64,000 nucleotides of DNA from the NCBI RefSeq assembly GCF_026343115.1, contig NZ_JAPEMC010000001.1, positions 2,480,001 to 2,544,000 of the forward strand. Reading direction: 5' to 3'. Below, one piece after another: positions 20,695 through 29,998 of the stretch. The position numbers were made by a program, and so were the translations under genes. The notes under the pieces are model-generated. The model was not told the DNA's origin and made no database searches. It worked only from the letters and a program-made list of their open reading frames with translations. This DNA comes from Streptomyces sp. NBC_00102 (GTDB lineage Bacteria; Actinomycetota; Actinomycetes; Streptomycetales; Streptomycetaceae). How positions within the stretch are numbered: the stretch's first letter is position 1; the number at the start of each line of letters is the position of its first letter.

Positions 20695-20888
20695 TCAATG
20701 GCTCCAGTTGTCATATCGGGGGTCTTCCACAGTGCCGCTCCCGATCGCCGACCGTCCGGTGAAGACGGTGGTACGCCCGGGTCCCCGGCCCCCGCCGGAG
20801 GTGTCGTCAGCCGTGGCTTGGACGGGCACTGCGTATGTACGTATTACGTGCGTCGCGCGAAGAACTGCGAGATGCAGGGGGTCGTGCG

Positions 20889-21002
20889 TCAGCCCTGGCG
20901 CTGCTTGTGGCGCAGGTTTTCGCAAATGACCATGACCCGACCGTGACGGCGGATCACCTTGCACTTGTCGCAGATCTTCTTGACGCTCGGCTTGACCTTC
21001 AT
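20889..21002 (-). CDS. rpmJ: 50S ribosomal protein L36 (bL36), zinc-binding form
   Basis: 37 residues, [19 protein letters not shown] to the end RQG. Cys11, Cys14, Cys27 and His32 form the zinc ribbon, so this is the C+ paralogue. In Streptomyces a zinc-free L36 is often encoded elsewhere under Zur control. It lies between infA and rpsM, the normal position. Confidence 0.97.
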   Translation of the reverse strand: MKVKPSVKKICDKCKVIRRHGRVMVICENLRHKQRQG

Positions 21003-21062
21003 GGGATGTCAGGTTCTCCGGGTCAGTGCCATCACCACGCCGAAACGGGGTGCGGGCAAGAT

Positions 21063-21284
21063 CTACTTGTAGCGGTAGACGATCCGGCCACGCGTCAGGT
21101 CGTACGGAGAGAGCTCCACCACGACCCGGTCATCGGGGAGGATACGGATGTAGTGCATCCGCATCTTGCCGCTGATGTGCGCGAGGACCTTGTGACCGTT
21201 CTGGAGCTCCACCCGGAACATTGCGTTCGGGAGGGACTCGATCACGGTGCCCTCGATTTCGATGGCACCTTGCTTCTTGGCCAC
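21063..21284 (-). CDS. infA: Translation initiation factor IF-1
   Basis: 73 residues from the GTG at 21284 ([20 protein letters not shown]) with an AAAGG ribosome site. It is a single S1-type OB fold ([39 protein letters not shown]). It binds the 30S A-site during initiation. It heads the infA-rpmJ-rpsM-rpsK cluster. Confidence 0.98.
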   Translation of the reverse strand: MAKKQGAIEIEGTVIESLPNAMFRVELQNGHKVLAHISGKMRMHYIRILPDDRVVVELSPYDLTRGRIVYRYK

Positions 21285-21481
21285 GCTTCGCCTTTCGAAT
21301 CGGCTACCTTGATCGACTCCCGCTCTGTCCGCGTTACCACCAAGTGGCACACGGACGCACGAGAGCCGACGAGTCAGTCTACGTCAGCGGACCCCAAAAG
21401 ACGAATCCGTCAAGTTTGCCCACCGGTCGTGATCCTTATGCGCGAACGGGCGGGGCGATCGGCCGCCGCCGGGAGACGCGC

Positions 21482-22318
21482 TCAGGCCAGCGGGTCCGGG
21501 GCGGCCTGGACGCCGTACTGGGCGAGCTTCTCGGCTCCGCCGTCCGGGGCTGTCAGCACCAGCGGGCCCTCCTCGGTGAGCGCGATGGAGTGCTCCCAGT
21601 GGGAGGACCAGCTGCCGTCGGTGGTGAGCACGGTCCAGTCGTCGCTGAGCACCTTGGTCTGCGCGGTGCCGAGCGAGACCATCGGCTCGATCGCCAGGCA
21701 GACGCCGGGGACCAGCTTGATGCCCTTGCCGCGCTTGCGGGAGACGTAGTTCAGCAGGTGCGGGTCCATGTGCATCTCGGTGCCGATGCCGTGGCCGCCG
21801 TAGTCCTCGATGATCCCGTACTTGCCGGTGGCGGGGCGGGGCTGGCGGCGGATGTAGCCCTCGATCGCCTTGGAGATGTCGACGAGGCGGTTGTTCACCT
21901 TCATCGCGGCGATGCCGGCCCACATCGACTCCTCGGTCACCCGGGAGAGCTCGATCAGCTCCGGAGCGTGACCCGTGCCGACGAAGGCGGTGTACGCGGC
22001 GTCGCCGTGCCAGCCGTCGACGATCGCGCCGCAGTCGATGGAGATGATGTCGCCGTCCTTGAGGACGGTCTTCTCGTCCGGGATGCCGTGGACGACGACG
22101 TCGTTGACCGAGGTGCAGATGGTGGCGGGGAACCCGCCGTACCCGAGGAAGTTCGACTTCGCCCCGTGGTCGGCGATCACCTTGCGGGCGACCTGGTCCA
22201 GGTCGTGGGTGGAGGCGCCCGGCACGGCGGCCTCGCGGGTGGCGGCGTGAATGGCGGCGACCACCAGGCCCGCCTCACGCATCTTGGCGATCTGCTCCGG
22301 GGTCTTGATCTGCACCAT
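21482..22318 (-). CDS. map: Methionine aminopeptidase, type I
   Basis: 278 residues. It removes the N-terminal Met from new proteins. Metal and active-site motifs: ISIDCGAIVDGWHGDAA, GGHGIGTEMHMDP, CLAIEPMVSLG and TTDGSWSSHWEHSIAL. It starts MVQIKTPEQIAKMREAGLVVA. Its place after adk in the spc region is conserved, but a strong hairpin lies between adk and map. Confidence 0.97.
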   Translation of the reverse strand: MVQIKTPEQIAKMREAGLVVAAIHAATREAAVPGASTHDLDQVARKVIADHGAKSNFLGYGGFPATICTSVNDVVVHGIPDEKTVLKDGDIISIDCGAIVDGWHGDAAYTAFVGTGHAPELIELSRVTEESMWAGIAAMKVNNRLVDISKAIEGYIRRQPRPATGKYGIIEDYGGHGIGTEMHMDPHLLNYVSRKRGKGIKLVPGVCLAIEPMVSLGTAQTKVLSDDWTVLTTDGSWSSHWEHSIALTEEGPLVLTAPDGGAEKLAQYGVQAAPDPLA

Positions 22319-22389
22319 TGCTGGGCGCCTCTCTGCATCTGCGTCACGGGGGACGGGGGCGTAACCGTAAATCCACGATACGGCGACAA

Positions 22390-22429
22390 ACAGCCGGCCG
22401 CGGCGCCCTGGGGCACCGCGGCCGGCTGT
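22390..22429 (-). terminator. Strong hairpin between adk and map
   Basis: A 14-bp perfect stem ACAGCCGGCCGCGG / CCGCGGCCGGCTGT with a 12-base loop. It probably terminates or attenuates the spc operon after adk. Confidence 0.75.
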
Positions 22430-22451
22430 GGAAGGTACTGCGTGGTGGTGC

Positions 22452-23108
22452 TCAGCCCTCGTCGGACTTGAGCGCCGCCATGGCCCGCTCGGTCACCTCG
22501 GTGACCTTGCCGAGGGCGGGGATGGTCACGACCAGTCCCTGCTCGCGGTAGTAGTCGATGATCGGCTCGGTCTGGGTGTGGTAGACCTCCAGCCGCGTGC
22601 GGACCGTCTCCTCGTTGTCGTCGTCCCGCTGGTACAGCTCGCCGCCGCAGATGTCACAGACACCCTCGGTCTCCGGCTGGTTGTACGCGACGTGGAAGAC
22701 GTGCGAGCTGTCGTTGCGGCAGATGCGGCGACCCGCGATCCGCTTCACGACCTCGTCCTCGGGGACCTCCAGGTCCAGGACCGCGTCGAGCGCCACACCC
22801 TTGCTCTTCAGCATCTCGTCCAGCGCCTCGGCCTGGCCGACGTTGCGCGGGAAGCCGTCGAGCAGGAAGCCACCGGCCGCGTCCGCCTGGGACATGCGGT
22901 CCTCGGCCATCGCGTTGGTCACCTCGTCCGGCACCAGCTGACCCTTGTCCATGTAGGAGCGGGCCTGCTTGCCAAGGTCGGTGCCTTGGCTGATGTTGGC
23001 GCGGAAGAGGTCGCCCGTGGAGATGTGCGGAATCGACAGGTTCTTGGCAAGGTACGCGGCCTGCGTTCCCTTGCCGGCACCAGGAGGCCCGACGAGGACG
23101 ATTCGCAT
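22452..23108 (-). CDS. adk: Adenylate kinase
   Basis: 218 residues. It interconverts AMP, ATP and ADP. P-loop GPPGAGKGTQ (7-16), AMP-binding STGDLFR and DGFPRNVGQAEALD. The long lid carries Cys residues (ICRND, VCDICGGELYQRDDD) that should bind zinc, as in Gram-positive enzymes. Its ATG overlaps the secY stop by one base (TGATG), so it is translationally coupled to secY. Confidence 0.98.
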   Translation of the reverse strand: MRIVLVGPPGAGKGTQAAYLAKNLSIPHISTGDLFRANISQGTDLGKQARSYMDKGQLVPDEVTNAMAEDRMSQADAAGGFLLDGFPRNVGQAEALDEMLKSKGVALDAVLDLEVPEDEVVKRIAGRRICRNDSSHVFHVAYNQPETEGVCDICGGELYQRDDDNEETVRTRLEVYHTQTEPIIDYYREQGLVVTIPALGKVTEVTERAMAALKSDEG

Positions 23109-24427
23109 CAGCGGAGGAACCCTTCGTAATTGCGCTGCTGGAGCTGACTCTCGATCTGCTTCACGGTCTCCAGACCCACACCCACGATGATGAGGATGCT
23201 CGTCCCGCCGAACGGGAAGTTCTGGTTCGCGCCACCGAAGCCTGCCAACGCCACTGTCGGCACAAGAGCGATGAGCCCCAGGTACAGCGAGCCCGGCCAA
23301 GTGATCCTGTTGAGCACGTAGCTCAGGTACTCGGCTGTAGGTCGACCTGCCCGGATACCCGGGATGAACCCACCATACTTCTTCATGTTGTCGGCTACTT
23401 CTTCGGGGTTGAACGAGATCGCCACGTAGAAGAACGCGAAGAAGACGATCAGGAGGAAGTAGGACGCGATGTAGTACGGGTGGTCGCCCTTGACGAAGTG
23501 GTCCTTGATCCAGTTCGCCCAGCCCGCGTTGGAGTTGGAGAACTGGACGATCAGGGCCGGGATGTAGAGGAGCGAGGAGGCGAAGATGACGGGGATCACG
23601 CCCGCCTGGTTCACCTTGAGCGGGATGTACGTGGACGTACCGCCGTAGGAACGGCGCCCGATCATGCGCTTCGCGTACTGCACCGGGATGCGGCGCTGGG
23701 CCTGCTCGACGAAGACGACGAGGCCCACCATCACGAAGCCGATGATGATGACCGTGCCGAATTCGATCCAGCCGTCGGCGAGCTTGCCGCTCTCCTTGAT
23801 GGCCCACAGGGCGCTCGGGAAGCTGGCGGCGATCGAGATGAACATCAGGATCGACATGCCGTTGCCGATGCCGCGGTCGGTGATGAGCTCACCGAGCCAC
23901 ATGACGCACGCGGTGCCGGCCGTCATCGTGACGACCATGACGATCGTGGTGAAGATCGACGAGTTGGGGACGATCTGGTCGCCCACCGAGCAGCTGCTGA
24001 AGAGCGCGCCGCTGCGGGCGGTGGCCACGAGGCCGGTGCCCTGGAGGATGGCCAGCGCGACCGTGAGGTAACGCGTGTACTGCGTGATCTTGGTCTGCCC
24101 GGACTGTCCCTCCTTCTTGAGGGCCTCCAGTCGGGGAATGACCACGGTCAGCAGCTGAAGAATGATGCTGGCCGTGATGTACGGCATGATTCCGAGCGCG
24201 AAGATCGTGATCTGCAGCAGCGCACCACCGCTGAACATGTTGACCAGACCGAAGAGGCTGTTGTTGCCCTTGCTGGCCTGGTCGATACAGGTCTGGACGT
24301 TCTCGTAACTCACTCCCGGTACGGGAATGTGTGCCCCGAGCCGATAGAGAACGATGATGCCGAGCGTGAAGAGCAGCTTCTTGCGCAGGTCGGGCGTCTT
24401 GAACGCCCGGGCGAACGCGGTGAGCAC
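23108..24427 (-). CDS. secY: Preprotein translocase subunit SecY
   Basis: 439 residues and ten predicted membrane helices. It forms the protein-conducting channel with SecE and SecG. The GTG at 24427 with AGGAGG upstream starts LTAFARAFKTPDLRKKLLFT. Other markers: IPVPGVSYE, the plug-region NMFSGGALLQ, QYTRYLTVALAILQ, the cytosolic loop QRRIPVQYAKRM and the C-terminal QQRNYEGFLR. It is between rplO and adk, with a long palindrome in front. Confidence 0.98.
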   Translation of the reverse strand: MLTAFARAFKTPDLRKKLLFTLGIIVLYRLGAHIPVPGVSYENVQTCIDQASKGNNSLFGLVNMFSGGALLQITIFALGIMPYITASIILQLLTVVIPRLEALKKEGQSGQTKITQYTRYLTVALAILQGTGLVATARSGALFSSCSVGDQIVPNSSIFTTIVMVVTMTAGTACVMWLGELITDRGIGNGMSILMFISIAASFPSALWAIKESGKLADGWIEFGTVIIIGFVMVGLVVFVEQAQRRIPVQYAKRMIGRRSYGGTSTYIPLKVNQAGVIPVIFASSLLYIPALIVQFSNSNAGWANWIKDHFVKGDHPYYIASYFLLIVFFAFFYVAISFNPEEVADNMKKYGGFIPGIRAGRPTAEYLSYVLNRITWPGSLYLGLIALVPTVALAGFGGANQNFPFGGTSILIIVGVGLETVKQIESQLQQRNYEGFLR

Positions 24428-24581
24428 GGTGCCTCCTGCGACCCCCGCGCTATGCGTAGAGGTGAGTCTTGAGGTTCGACGGATACAAAAAGTCAAAGTG
24501 TCCCAGGGCGTGAGCCCGAGGGGTTAGCACACGACAACGCACGCCACCTTACCGGCGACCATGCCCCCCTAGGAACGACCA

Positions 24582-24614
24582 ACCGGGGATGCCTCTTGAA
24601 GAGGCATCCCCGGT
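24582..24614 (-). terminator. 16-bp stem palindrome between rplO and secY
   Basis: ACCGGGGATGCCTCTT and its exact complement AAGAGGCATCCCCGGT are separated by one base. This gives a very stable hairpin in the 221-base rplO-secY gap. It likely terminates most spc transcripts, so secY-adk probably need their own promoter. Confidence 0.8.
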
Positions 24615-24648
24615 CGGGTGTTCAGTGCATCGAGTTGTCCGAGTTGTC

Positions 24649-25104
24649 TCAGACGAGCTCGGTGACGGTGCCGCCGGCGGCGGCAATCTTCTCCTTGGCG
24701 GAGCCGGAGACGGCGTCAACCGAAACCTGCAGCGCCACGGAGATCTCGCCCTGTCCGAGGACCTTGACGAGGTGGTTGTTGCGCACGGCACCCTTGGCGA
24801 CCAGGTCGGCCACCGTGACCTCTCCACCCTCGGGGTAGAGCGTCGCGAGCTTGTCCAGGTTCACGACCTGGTACTCCGTGCGGAACGGGTTCTTGAAGCC
24901 CTTGAGCTTCGGCAGGCGCATGTGGAGGGGCATCTGGCCACCCTCGAAACGCTGCGGAACCTGGTAACGAGCCTTCGTTCCCTTGGTACCACGACCTGCG
25001 GTCTTACCCTTGGACGCCTCACCACGACCCACACGGGTCTTGGCGGTCTTGGCGCCCGGGGCAGGCCGGAGGTTGTGGGCCTTCAGCGGGCTGTTCTCCG
25101 CCAT
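24649..25104 (-). CDS. rplO: 50S ribosomal protein L15 (uL15)
   Basis: 151 residues from the ATG at 25104 ([19 protein letters not shown]). The glycine/basic N-terminal arm ([19 protein letters not shown]) and the globular C-terminal domain ([20 protein letters not shown]) are present. It starts two bases before the rpmD stop region ends, so the genes are tightly packed. Confidence 0.97.
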   Translation of the reverse strand: MAENSPLKAHNLRPAPGAKTAKTRVGRGEASKGKTAGRGTKGTKARYQVPQRFEGGQMPLHMRLPKLKGFKNPFRTEYQVVNLDKLATLYPEGGEVTVADLVAKGAVRNNHLVKVLGQGEISVALQVSVDAVSGSAKEKIAAAGGTVTELV

Positions 25105-25105
25105 G

Positions 25106-25288
25106 TCAGTCAACCTCCTCAACCGTCACGAGGTGGCGGACGGTGTGCACCATTCCGCGGAACTCGGGGCGGTCCTCCTTGACAACCACGTCGTGCAGGC
25201 GCTTGAGCCCGAGCGAACGCAGGGTGTCGCGGTGGTTCTGCTTGCTGCCGATGTACGACTTCGTCTGCGTGATCTTGAGGCTGGCCAT
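25106..25288 (-). CDS. rpmD: 50S ribosomal protein L30 (uL30)
   Basis: 60 residues, [21 protein letters not shown], with [20 protein letters not shown]. Its ATG overlaps the rpsE stop by one base (TAATG), indicating coupled translation. Confidence 0.97.
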   Translation of the reverse strand: MASLKITQTKSYIGSKQNHRDTLRSLGLKRLHDVVVKEDRPEFRGMVHTVRHLVTVEEVD

Positions 25289-25893
25289 TACGCACCAGCC
25301 CCGGCACGCGCACGGAGCAGAGCCGCGGGGGCGACGTCCTCGAGGGGCAGACCGCGGCGGGCCGCGATCTCCTCGGGACGCTGCAGGCCCTGAAGGGCCG
25401 CCACGGTCGCGTGCACGATGTTGATCGCGTTGGAAGAACCGAGCGACTTCGACAGGATGTCGTGGACGCCGGCGCACTCGAGCACGGCACGCACCGGACC
25501 ACCGGCGATAACGCCGGTACCCGGGGAAGCAGGCTTGAGCAGGACGACGCCCGCAGCCTTCTCGCCCGTGATCGGGTGAGGAATCGTGCCCTGGATGCGC
25601 GGAACCTTGAAGAAGGACTTCTTCGCTTCCTCGACACCCTTGGCGATGGCCGCGGGAACTTCCTTGGCCTTGCCGTAACCGACACCGACGGTGCCGTCAC
25701 CATCGCCCACCACGACCAGCGCGGTGAAGCTGAAGCGACGACCACCCTTCACAACCTTGGCGACGCGGTTGATCGCGACAACGCGCTCAACGTACGCGGT
25801 CTTCTCGGCGGCGCTGGGGCCACCGTCACGGCCCTTCCGGTCCCGCCGCTCGCCGCCACCGGCACCGCTTCCGCGGCGCTGGGGTCCAGCCAT
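25288..25893 (-). CDS. rpsE: 30S ribosomal protein S5 (uS5)
   Basis: 201 residues. A Gly/Arg-rich N-terminal extension ([20 protein letters not shown]) precedes the S5 double-stranded RNA-binding-like domain ([35 protein letters not shown]). The C-terminal domain includes [16 protein letters not shown] and [15 protein letters not shown]. It takes part in decoding accuracy. Confidence 0.97.
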   Translation of the reverse strand: MAGPQRRGSGAGGGERRDRKGRDGGPSAAEKTAYVERVVAINRVAKVVKGGRRFSFTALVVVGDGDGTVGVGYGKAKEVPAAIAKGVEEAKKSFFKVPRIQGTIPHPITGEKAAGVVLLKPASPGTGVIAGGPVRAVLECAGVHDILSKSLGSSNAINIVHATVAALQGLQRPEEIAARRGLPLEDVAPAALLRARAGAGA

Positions 25894-25940
25894 TGGAATT
25901 ACCTCTCTCTGTTACGTCCGCTGTGCGTAGGAACCGGGGC

Positions 25941-26324
25941 TTAGAACTTCAGCCCGGCTTCACGGGCGGCGTCAGCCAGAGCGGCAATCCGCCCGGCGTA
26001 CTGGTTACCACCGCGGTCAAACACGACGGCCTCGACGCCTGCGGCCTTGGCGCGCTCGGCGACCAGGGCGCCGACCTGCTGGGCCTGAGCGCTCTTGTCA
26101 CCCTCGCCACCACGGATGGAGACGTCCAGGGTCGACGCCGACGCGAGCGTGTGGCCCGCGATGTCGTCGATGACCTGGGCCACGATGTGACGGTTGGAAC
26201 GCGTCACGACGAGGCGGGGGCGCTCCGGCGAACCGGAGACGTGCTTGCGGACGCGGATGTGGCGCCGCTTGCGGGCAGCGCGCTTGTACGCGTCGCCCTT
26301 GGCGATCTTCACGCCGTATGCCAT
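25941..26324 (-). CDS. rplR: 50S ribosomal protein L18 (uL18)
   Basis: 127 residues with the basic N-terminus [19 protein letters not shown] and the L18 core [32 protein letters not shown] and [20 protein letters not shown]. It binds 5S rRNA. The gap to rpsE is 47 bases. Confidence 0.97.
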   Translation of the reverse strand: MAYGVKIAKGDAYKRAARKRRHIRVRKHVSGSPERPRLVVTRSNRHIVAQVIDDIAGHTLASASTLDVSIRGGEGDKSAQAQQVGALVAERAKAAGVEAVVFDRGGNQYAGRIAALADAAREAGLKF

Positions 26325-26326
26325 GG

Positions 26327-26866
26327 CTACTTACCAGCCTTTCCGACCTTGCGGCGGATGACCTCGCCCGCGTACTTGACGCCCTTGGCCTTGTACGGGT
26401 CGGGCTTCCGCAGCTTGCGGATGTTGGCGGCTACCTCGCCGACCTTCTGCTTGTCGATGCCCTCGACGCTGAGCTTCGTGGGCGACTCGACCTTGAAGGT
26501 GATGCCTTCCGGAGCCTCGATGAGGATCGGGTGGCTGTAGCCCAGGGCGAACTCCAGGTTGGAGCCCTTCGCCTGGACGCGGTAACCGACACCGCTGATT
26601 TCGAGCGCCTTGCTGTATCCCTGGGTCACGCCGGTGATCATGTTCGCCACCAGCGTGCGGGACAGGCCGTGAAGGGCCTTGTTCTGACGCTCGTCGTTCG
26701 GGCGGACGACGTTCAGAACGCCGTCCTCACCCTTGGTGACCTCGATCGGCGCGGCGACGGTGTGCGAGAGGGAACCCTTGGGGCCCTTCACCGCGACCGT
26801 GCGGCCATCGATGGTGACGTCCACACCGGCGGGAACCTGGATGGGGAGCTTGCCGATTCGCGACAT
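26327..26866 (-). CDS. rplF: 50S ribosomal protein L6 (uL6)
   Basis: 179 residues with two repeated L6 domains. It starts [19 protein letters not shown] and has the signature [20 protein letters not shown], with [20 protein letters not shown] near the end. It lies near the sarcin-ricin loop and the elongation-factor binding site. Confidence 0.98.
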   Translation of the reverse strand: MSRIGKLPIQVPAGVDVTIDGRTVAVKGPKGSLSHTVAAPIEVTKGEDGVLNVVRPNDERQNKALHGLSRTLVANMITGVTQGYSKALEISGVGYRVQAKGSNLEFALGYSHPILIEAPEGITFKVESPTKLSVEGIDKQKVGEVAANIRKLRKPDPYKAKGVKYAGEVIRRKVGKAGK

Positions 26867-26888
26867 GAGCTATTCCTCCGATTCCCGA

Positions 26889-27287
26889 CTACCAGACGTA
26901 GGCGAGGACTTCCCCACCTACGCCCTTCTTGCTGGCCTGCTGGCCGGTCAGGAGACCGTGGGACGTGGAGATGATCGCCACGCCCAGGCCGCCGAGGACC
27001 TTCGGCAGGTTGGTGGACTTTGCGTATACACGCAGACCCGGCTTCGAGATTCGCTTGATGCCGGCGATCGAGCGCTCGCGGTTCGGACCGAACTTCAGGT
27101 CGAGAACGAGGTTCTTGCCAACCTCGGCGTCCTCGACCTTCCAGCCGGTGATGAAGCCCTCCTGCTGGAGGATCTCCGCGATGTGCGACTTGATCTTGCT
27201 GTGCGGCATCACGACGGAGTCGTGGTACGCCGAGTTCGCGTTGCGCAGACGCGTGAGCATGTCTGCGATCGGATCAGTCATGGTCAT
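26889..27287 (-). CDS. rpsH: 30S ribosomal protein S8 (uS8)
   Basis: 132 residues, [20 protein letters not shown], with the C-terminal signature [20 protein letters not shown] second ATG two codons in could also be the start. S8 is the classical spc-operon autoregulator in enteric bacteria; whether it acts so here is unknown. An unusually long 224-base gap precedes it. Confidence 0.97.
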   Translation of the reverse strand: MTMTDPIADMLTRLRNANSAYHDSVVMPHSKIKSHIAEILQQEGFITGWKVEDAEVGKNLVLDLKFGPNRERSIAGIKRISKPGLRVYAKSTNLPKVLGGLGVAIISTSHGLLTGQQASKKGVGGEVLAYVW

Positions 27288-27511
27288 GAGTTGGCCTTCG
27301 GCCTCTCTCGCCGGGGTTTCCTGTATGCGCCATCCCTCTCCCCACTCTGTGGCGGGACGGGTGCGGTGCGGGGACCTACGGCGTAGTAAGTCGGTCTTGG
27401 GCGGCAGGCGCCCAACCCTTCTAGCCTACGGCATGAAAGGAGGGGCTCCTGCCGCTCAGATGCTTACCGAGAGTCTCCGGGTGTTCCCAACGCCCATAGG
27501 GCGAGGGGAAG
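27288..27511 (-). other. 224-base gap between rpsN and rpsH with small hairpins
   Basis: No gene is seen. It contains a perfect TTGGGCG / CGCCCAA stem (27397-27403 and 27409-27415, loop of five) and a CTACGGCGTAG palindrome nearby. It is long compared with the 1-50 base gaps of the surrounding operon, so it may hold an internal promoter or a leader structure for rpsH. Confidence 0.5.
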
Positions 27512-27697
27512 TTACCAGGAGCTCTTGGTCACGCCCGGCAGCTCGCCACGGTGAGCCATCTCACGAAGGCACACGCGGCACAGGCCGAACTTGCGGTAGA
27601 CGGAGTGGGGCCGGCCGCAGCGCTGGCAGCGGGTGTACCCGCGGACGCCGAACTTCGGCTTGCGGGCGGCCTTAGCGATCAGGGACTTCTTCGCCAC
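27512..27697 (-). CDS. rpsN: 30S ribosomal protein S14, zinc-binding type (uS14)
   Basis: 61 residues. Cys24, Cys27, Cys40 and Cys43 ([15 protein letters not shown]) form a zinc ribbon, so this is the short C+ form (rpsZ type), not the 101-residue zinc-free S14. Location between rplE and rpsH is standard. Confidence 0.97.
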   Translation of the reverse strand: MAKKSLIAKAARKPKFGVRGYTRCQRCGRPHSVYRKFGLCRVCLREMAHRGELPGVTKSSW

Positions 27698-27699
27698 GG

Positions 27700-28257
27700 T
27701 CAGTTCTCCTTGAACGGGAAGCCGAGGTGACGAAGGAGGGCACGACCCTCGTCGTCGTTGGTCGCCGTGGTGACCACGGTGATGTCCATGCCCCGGACCC
27801 GGTCGATCTTGTCCTGGTCGATCTCGTGGAACATGACCTGCTCCGTGAGACCGAAGGTGTAGTTACCACGGCCGTCGAACTGCTTCGGCGACAGGCCACG
27901 GAAGTCACGGATACGCGGCAGCGCGAGCGACAGCGTACGGTCCAGGAACTCCCACATCCGGTCACCACGAAGGGTGACGTGGCAGCCGATCGGCTGGCCC
28001 TCGCGCAGCTTGAACTGCGCGATGGACTTGCGGGCCTTGGTAACGGCAGGCTTCTGGCCGGTGATCGTGGTGAGGTCGCGCACGGCGCCGTCGATCAGCT
28101 TGGAGTCGCGGGCGGCGTCGCCCACACCCATGTTGACCACGATCTTGACCAGGCCGGGGATCTGCATGACGTTCTCGTAGGAGAACTCCTCACGCAGCTT
28201 GCCGGCGATTTCCTCGCGGTAGCGCGTCTTGAGACGCGGCGCAGTGGTGGCAGTCAT
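27700..28257 (-). CDS. rplE: 50S ribosomal protein L5 (uL5)
   Basis: 185 residues with [60 protein letters not shown] and [15 protein letters not shown]. It binds 5S rRNA and contacts the P-site tRNA. Its ATG overlaps the rplX stop by one base. Confidence 0.98.
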   Translation of the reverse strand: MTATTAPRLKTRYREEIAGKLREEFSYENVMQIPGLVKIVVNMGVGDAARDSKLIDGAVRDLTTITGQKPAVTKARKSIAQFKLREGQPIGCHVTLRGDRMWEFLDRTLSLALPRIRDFRGLSPKQFDGRGNYTFGLTEQVMFHEIDQDKIDRVRGMDITVVTTATNDDEGRALLRHLGFPFKEN

Positions 28258-28580
28258 CAGATGTCCTCACCAGTCCGCTTGGCAACGCGGATCTTGTTGC
28301 CCTCGTCGTCAAAGCGGTAGCCGACGCGGGTGACGACCTTGTTGCCGTCCTTCTCCACAACCAGCTGAACGTTGCTGACGTGAATCGGGGCCTCGGTGGT
28401 GACGATGCCGCCGGTCTGCGAACCGCGAGCCGTCTGACCGGCCTTGGTGTGCTTCTTGACCCGGTTGACACCCTCGACGAGGACGCGGTCCTGAGCGGGG
28501 TAGGCCACGATGACCTTGCCCTGCTTGCCCTTGTCCTTACCGGTGATGACCTGAACCAGGTCGCCCTTCTTGATCTTCAT
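28257..28580 (-). CDS. rplX: 50S ribosomal protein L24 (uL24)
   Basis: 107 residues beginning [20 protein letters not shown], the KOW motif, followed by [14 protein letters not shown]. It is an assembly initiator of the 50S subunit. Confidence 0.98.
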   Translation of the reverse strand: MKIKKGDLVQVITGKDKGKQGKVIVAYPAQDRVLVEGVNRVKKHTKAGQTARGSQTGGIVTTEAPIHVSNVQLVVEKDGNKVVTRVGYRFDDEGNKIRVAKRTGEDI

Positions 28581-28582
28581 GC

Positions 28583-28951
28583 TTACAGCACCTCCGGCGC
28601 GAGCGAGATGATCTTCATGAACTTCTTCTCGCGCAGCTCCCGGCCCACCGGGCCGAAGATGCGGGTGCCGCGGGGGTCGCCGTCGTTCTTCAGAATGACG
28701 GCTGCGTTCTCGTCGAAGCGGATGTACGAGCCATCCTGACGACGACGCTCCTTGACGGTGCGAACGATGACGGCCTTGACGACGTCACCCTTCTTCACGT
28801 TACCGCCGGGGATCGCGTCCTTGACGGTGGCGACGATGACGTCACCGATGCCCGCGTAGCGGCGACCCGAACCACCGAGAACACGGATGGTGAGGATTTC
28901 CTTCGCACCCGTGTTGTCGGCGACGCGAAGTCGCGACTCCTGCTGGATCAC
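28583..28951 (-). CDS. rplN: 50S ribosomal protein L14 (uL14)
   Basis: 122 residues, [20 protein letters not shown], with [20 protein letters not shown] and [20 protein letters not shown]. It is the first gene of the spc segment. Two hairpins separate it from rpsQ, the last gene of the S10 segment. Confidence 0.98.
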   Translation of the reverse strand: MIQQESRLRVADNTGAKEILTIRVLGGSGRRYAGIGDVIVATVKDAIPGGNVKKGDVVKAVIVRTVKERRRQDGSYIRFDENAAVILKNDGDPRGTRIFGPVGRELREKKFMKIISLAPEVL

Positions 28952-28984
28952 GTCTATCTCCTGATCGTCTGCCGGTTCCCGGCG

Positions 28985-29024
28985 GGGTGCTCCGTAGGTG
29001 ACTTGCGTGACCTACGGAGCACCC
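28985..29024 (-). terminator. 15-bp hairpin at the S10/spc boundary
   Basis: A perfect 15-bp stem GGGTGCTCCGTAGGT / ACCTACGGAGCACCC with a 10-base loop between rpsQ and rplN. It probably terminates S10 transcripts or attenuates entry into the spc segment. Confidence 0.75.
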
Positions 29025-29047
29025 TCACCGAGCCTGGCGGAACCGAC

Positions 29048-29065
29048 CTGAGGGGAACCCCTCAG
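29048..29065 (-). terminator. Small hairpin directly after rpsQ
   Basis: CTGAGGGG / CCCCTCAG with a two-base loop (AA), three bases after the rpsQ stop and upstream of the larger hairpin. The pair could act together as a tandem terminator or as a 3'-end stabiliser. Confidence 0.6.
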
Positions 29066-29068
29066 GAA

Positions 29069-29350
29069 TTACTTGGCCTTCTCGAGGATCTCGACGATGC
29101 GCCACCGCTTCGAGGCGGACAGCGGACGCGTCTCCATGATGATGACGCGGTCGCCGACGCCGGCAGTGTTCTGCTCGTCGTGAGCCTTGAGCTTGTTCGT
29201 ACGGCGGATGACCTTGCCGTACAGAGCGTGCTTCACGCGGTCCTCGACAGCGACGACGACGGTCTTGTCCATCTTGTCGCTGACGACCAGACCCTCACGG
29301 GTCTTGCGGAAACCGCGGTCGTTGGTCTCAGTCACAGTCTTCTCGCTCAT
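29069..29350 (-). CDS. rpsQ: 30S ribosomal protein S17 (uS17)
   Basis: 93 residues. An OB-fold protein with [35 protein letters not shown] and [19 protein letters not shown]. Its ATG overlaps the rpmC stop (TGATG). It is the last gene of the S10 segment before the boundary hairpins. Confidence 0.98.
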   Translation of the reverse strand: MSEKTVTETNDRGFRKTREGLVVSDKMDKTVVVAVEDRVKHALYGKVIRRTNKLKAHDEQNTAGVGDRVIIMETRPLSASKRWRIVEILEKAK

Positions 29351-29574
29351 CAGGCGCTCTCCACCGTCTCGATGCCCAGCTCGCGCTCACGCATCAGGGT
29401 GTAGATCCGCGCGATGTCCTTACGGACGGACTGAAGCCGACCGTGGTTTTCGAGCTGACCAGTTGCCGCCTGGAAGCGGAGGTTGAACAGCTCTTCCTTG
29501 GCCTCGCGGAGCTTGTTGAGGAGCTCCTCGTCGCCCAGTTCGCGCAGCTCGGACGCCTTGGTACCGACCGACAT
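29350..29574 (-). CDS. rpmC: 50S ribosomal protein L29 (uL29)
   Basis: 74 residues, mainly two helices: [39 protein letters not shown] and [15 protein letters not shown]. The ATG at 29574 overlaps the rplP stop (TGATG), which decides the start against a GTG one codon earlier. It lies by the peptide exit tunnel and helps dock SRP and trigger factor. Confidence 0.97.
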   Translation of the reverse strand: MSVGTKASELRELGDEELLNKLREAKEELFNLRFQAATGQLENHGRLQSVRKDIARIYTLMRERELGIETVESA

Positions 29575-29993
29575 CACGACTCACCTGCCTCGCGCCGAAC
29601 AATCCGGCACTTCATCGGAAGCTTGTGAGCAGCGCGGGTAAGCGCCTCACGAGCAATCTTCTCGTTCGGGTAGGACAGCTCGAACATCACCCGTCCGGGC
29701 TTGACGTTCGCGATCCACCACTCGGGAGAACCCTTACCGGAACCCATGCGGGTCTCGGCCGGCTTCTTCGTCAGGGGACGGTCCGGGTAGATGTTGATCC
29801 AGACCTTGCCGCCACGCTTGATGTGGCGGGTCATCGCGATACGAGCTGCCTCGATCTGGCGGTTCGTCACGTACGCCGGGGTCAGCGCCTGGATGCCGTA
29901 CTCGCCGAACGCAACCTGCGTGCCACCCTTGGACATACCGCTGCGCTTCGGGTGGTGCTGCTTGCGGTGCTTGACCCTACGGGGGATCAGCAT
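29574..29993 (-). CDS. rplP: 50S ribosomal protein L16 (uL16)
   Basis: 139 residues, [20 protein letters not shown], with [40 protein letters not shown] and [20 protein letters not shown]. It lines the A-site side of the peptidyl transferase region. Confidence 0.98.
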   Translation of the reverse strand: MLIPRRVKHRKQHHPKRSGMSKGGTQVAFGEYGIQALTPAYVTNRQIEAARIAMTRHIKRGGKVWINIYPDRPLTKKPAETRMGSGKGSPEWWIANVKPGRVMFELSYPNEKIAREALTRAAHKLPMKCRIVRREAGES

Positions 29994-29998
29994 TTCGG

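Noticed and set aside
22452-23807. Single 451-codon frame joining adk with sequence inside secY
   Set aside because: Only the last 218 codons are adk. The upstream part is an alternate frame of secY, and the ATG at 23108 overlaps the secY stop as expected.
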